Position numbers and translations under genes: made by a program. A model generated the notes under the pieces. The model saw nothing but the letters and a program-made list of their open reading frames with translations. It was not told the origin of the DNA and searched no databases. A stretch of 64,000 nt of DNA from Pedobacter sp. BAL39 (GTDB lineage Bacteria; Bacteroidota; Bacteroidia; Sphingobacteriales; Sphingobacteriaceae), in assembly GCF_000170795.1 (NCBI RefSeq), contig NZ_ABCM01000004.1, positions 62,001 through 126,000 on the forward strand. Reading direction: 5' to 3'. Below are positions 63,481-64,000 of this stretch, in pieces (position 1 is the stretch's first letter; every line of letters starts with the position of its first letter).

Positions 63481-64000
63481 ATGAGTCGACTGACCCTTTT
63501 TATCATCATCTCCGTTTTTCTTTTGGCGTTCGACTATTATTGTTACCGGGCGATACTCAGCGTTTTTAAAAAATGGACCCCAAAGACGAAGAAACTCTTT
63601 GCTGTAGCCTGGTGGTCATACACCATTCTACTGGTCATCAGTGTATTCGCCGCCTTTTACGCCAATGTCTTTCTGAGTCTCAAGTCGGTGATCCTCGTAG
63701 CCTTCTTTATGACGCTGGCCTGCAAGCTGGTCATGCTCCCATTCCTTCTGATCGATGACCTCAGAAGACTGCTGCTCATTGCATTTCGATATGTAAAAAA
63801 GGAAAAACAGAAGTCCCCTGCTGATGCGCAGGAAAACAACAACGTTCAATTGACTTCCATCAGCAGGTCTGAATTTATCATTAAGGCGGGTCTAATTACG
63901 GCAGCCATTCCACTCAGCTCTTTATCCTGGGGAATTGTAAGTGGCGCTTATGATTATAAAATTAAAAGAAGAACATTGGTACTGCCAAACCTCCCCAAGG
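63481..64000 (+). CDS. Membrane metallophosphoesterase, N-terminal part (runs off window)
   Basis: The frame is open from ATG 63481 to the window end (173 codons). It shows about three membrane helices (about residues 2-20, 43-64 and 70-92), a linker and a further hydrophobic stretch preceded by SRSEFIIKAGLITAAIPLSS, ending KIKRRTLVLPNLPK. That last part closely resembles the lead-in to the catalytic domain of YkuE/YaeI-type metallophosphoesterases in Bacteroidota; the catalytic motifs would lie beyond the window. It is 35 bases after the AAA+ gene. Confidence 0.72.
   Translation, partial: MSRLTLFIIISVFLLAFDYYCYRAILSVFKKWTPKTKKLFAVAWWSYTILLVISVFAAFYANVFLSLKSVILVAFFMTLACKLVMLPFLLIDDLRRLLLIAFRYVKKEKQKSPADAQENNNVQLTSISRSEFIIKAGLITAAIPLSSLSWGIVSGAYDYKIKRRTLVLPNLPK

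Overview
The window looks like chromosomal DNA of a Bacteroidota bacterium, most likely family Sphingobacteriaceae and close to Pedobacter. The support is: a SusC/SusD/SusE outer-membrane system with a FecI/FecR regulator pair, type IX secretion and gliding genes (gldB, gldK-L-M-N, a porW/sprE-like gene), an ATP synthase operon without the beta and epsilon genes, lineage families such as DUF4271 and GldB, and many upstream regions with the TAnnTTTG -7 element of the Bacteroidota housekeeping sigma factor. The genus is inferred from overall protein resemblance; no search was run.

Layout. 1-2.9 kb: 3' end of ileS, a DksA/TraR-like gene, lspA, a SIMPL-domain secreted protein and a small membrane protein. 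3-8 kb: serS on the minus strand, then rsmI, a PH/SHOCT protein, lnt and a Pr6Pr-like membrane protein on the plus strand. 8-12.3 kb: nadE, a beta-barrel protein, gldB and a patatin-like lipase. 12.3-19.2 kb: a minus-strand block with comB, gcvT, two glycosyltransferases, rnhB, an orphan OppC-type permease and a flippase-like (LPG synthase family) membrane protein. 19.2-21.1 kb: ruvC, a DUF4349 lipoprotein and a small membrane protein. 21.2-30.5 kb: a compact polysaccharide utilization locus (ECF sigma factor, anti-sigma factor, SusC with STN domain, SusD, SusE-like, GH76) that fits alpha-1,6-mannan use. 30.6-32.3 kb: a DUF4139 (MuiA-like) protein. 32.4-38.1 kb: ATP synthase operon in the order atpZ, atpI-like, atpB, E, F, H, A, G. 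38.2-45.1 kb: porW/sprE-like, a class A penicillin-binding protein and uvrC. 45.4-50.0 kb: gldKLMN, the type IX secretion core and motor. 50.2-55.4 kb: hemD, DUF4271, an amidohydrolase, hemW, a short-chain dehydrogenase and a holin-family membrane protein. 55.4-58.6 kb: a DUF1800/DUF1501 pair. 58.8-60.7 kb: two tandem cupin-like (JmjC-type) genes. 60.8-64 kb: a vWA protein, a MoxR/BchI-type AAA+ ATPase and the start of a membrane metallophosphoesterase that runs off the window.

How the genes work together. The PUL is a self-contained sense-import-degrade unit: the STN domain of SusC should signal through FecR to the ECF factor, while the surface GH76 lipoprotein cuts mannan for SusCD import. 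GldKLMN, PorW/SprE and GldB belong to one machine (type IX secretion and gliding) but lie in three separate places. The lipoprotein genes lspA and lnt serve the many lipoproteins seen here (SusD, SusE, GH76, GldB, GldK, PorW, DUF4349).

I saw no tRNA, rRNA, CRISPR array, insertion sequence, phage block or clearly broken gene. No gene-free stretch exceeds about 265 bases. The least usual items are the histidine-rich secreted extension of the ATP synthase a subunit, a perfect hairpin between atpE and atpF, two adjacent 11-bp tandem repeat arrays downstream of uvrC, a TonB-receptor-like patch inside the DUF4139 protein, and near-leaderless promoter-start arrangements before four genes.
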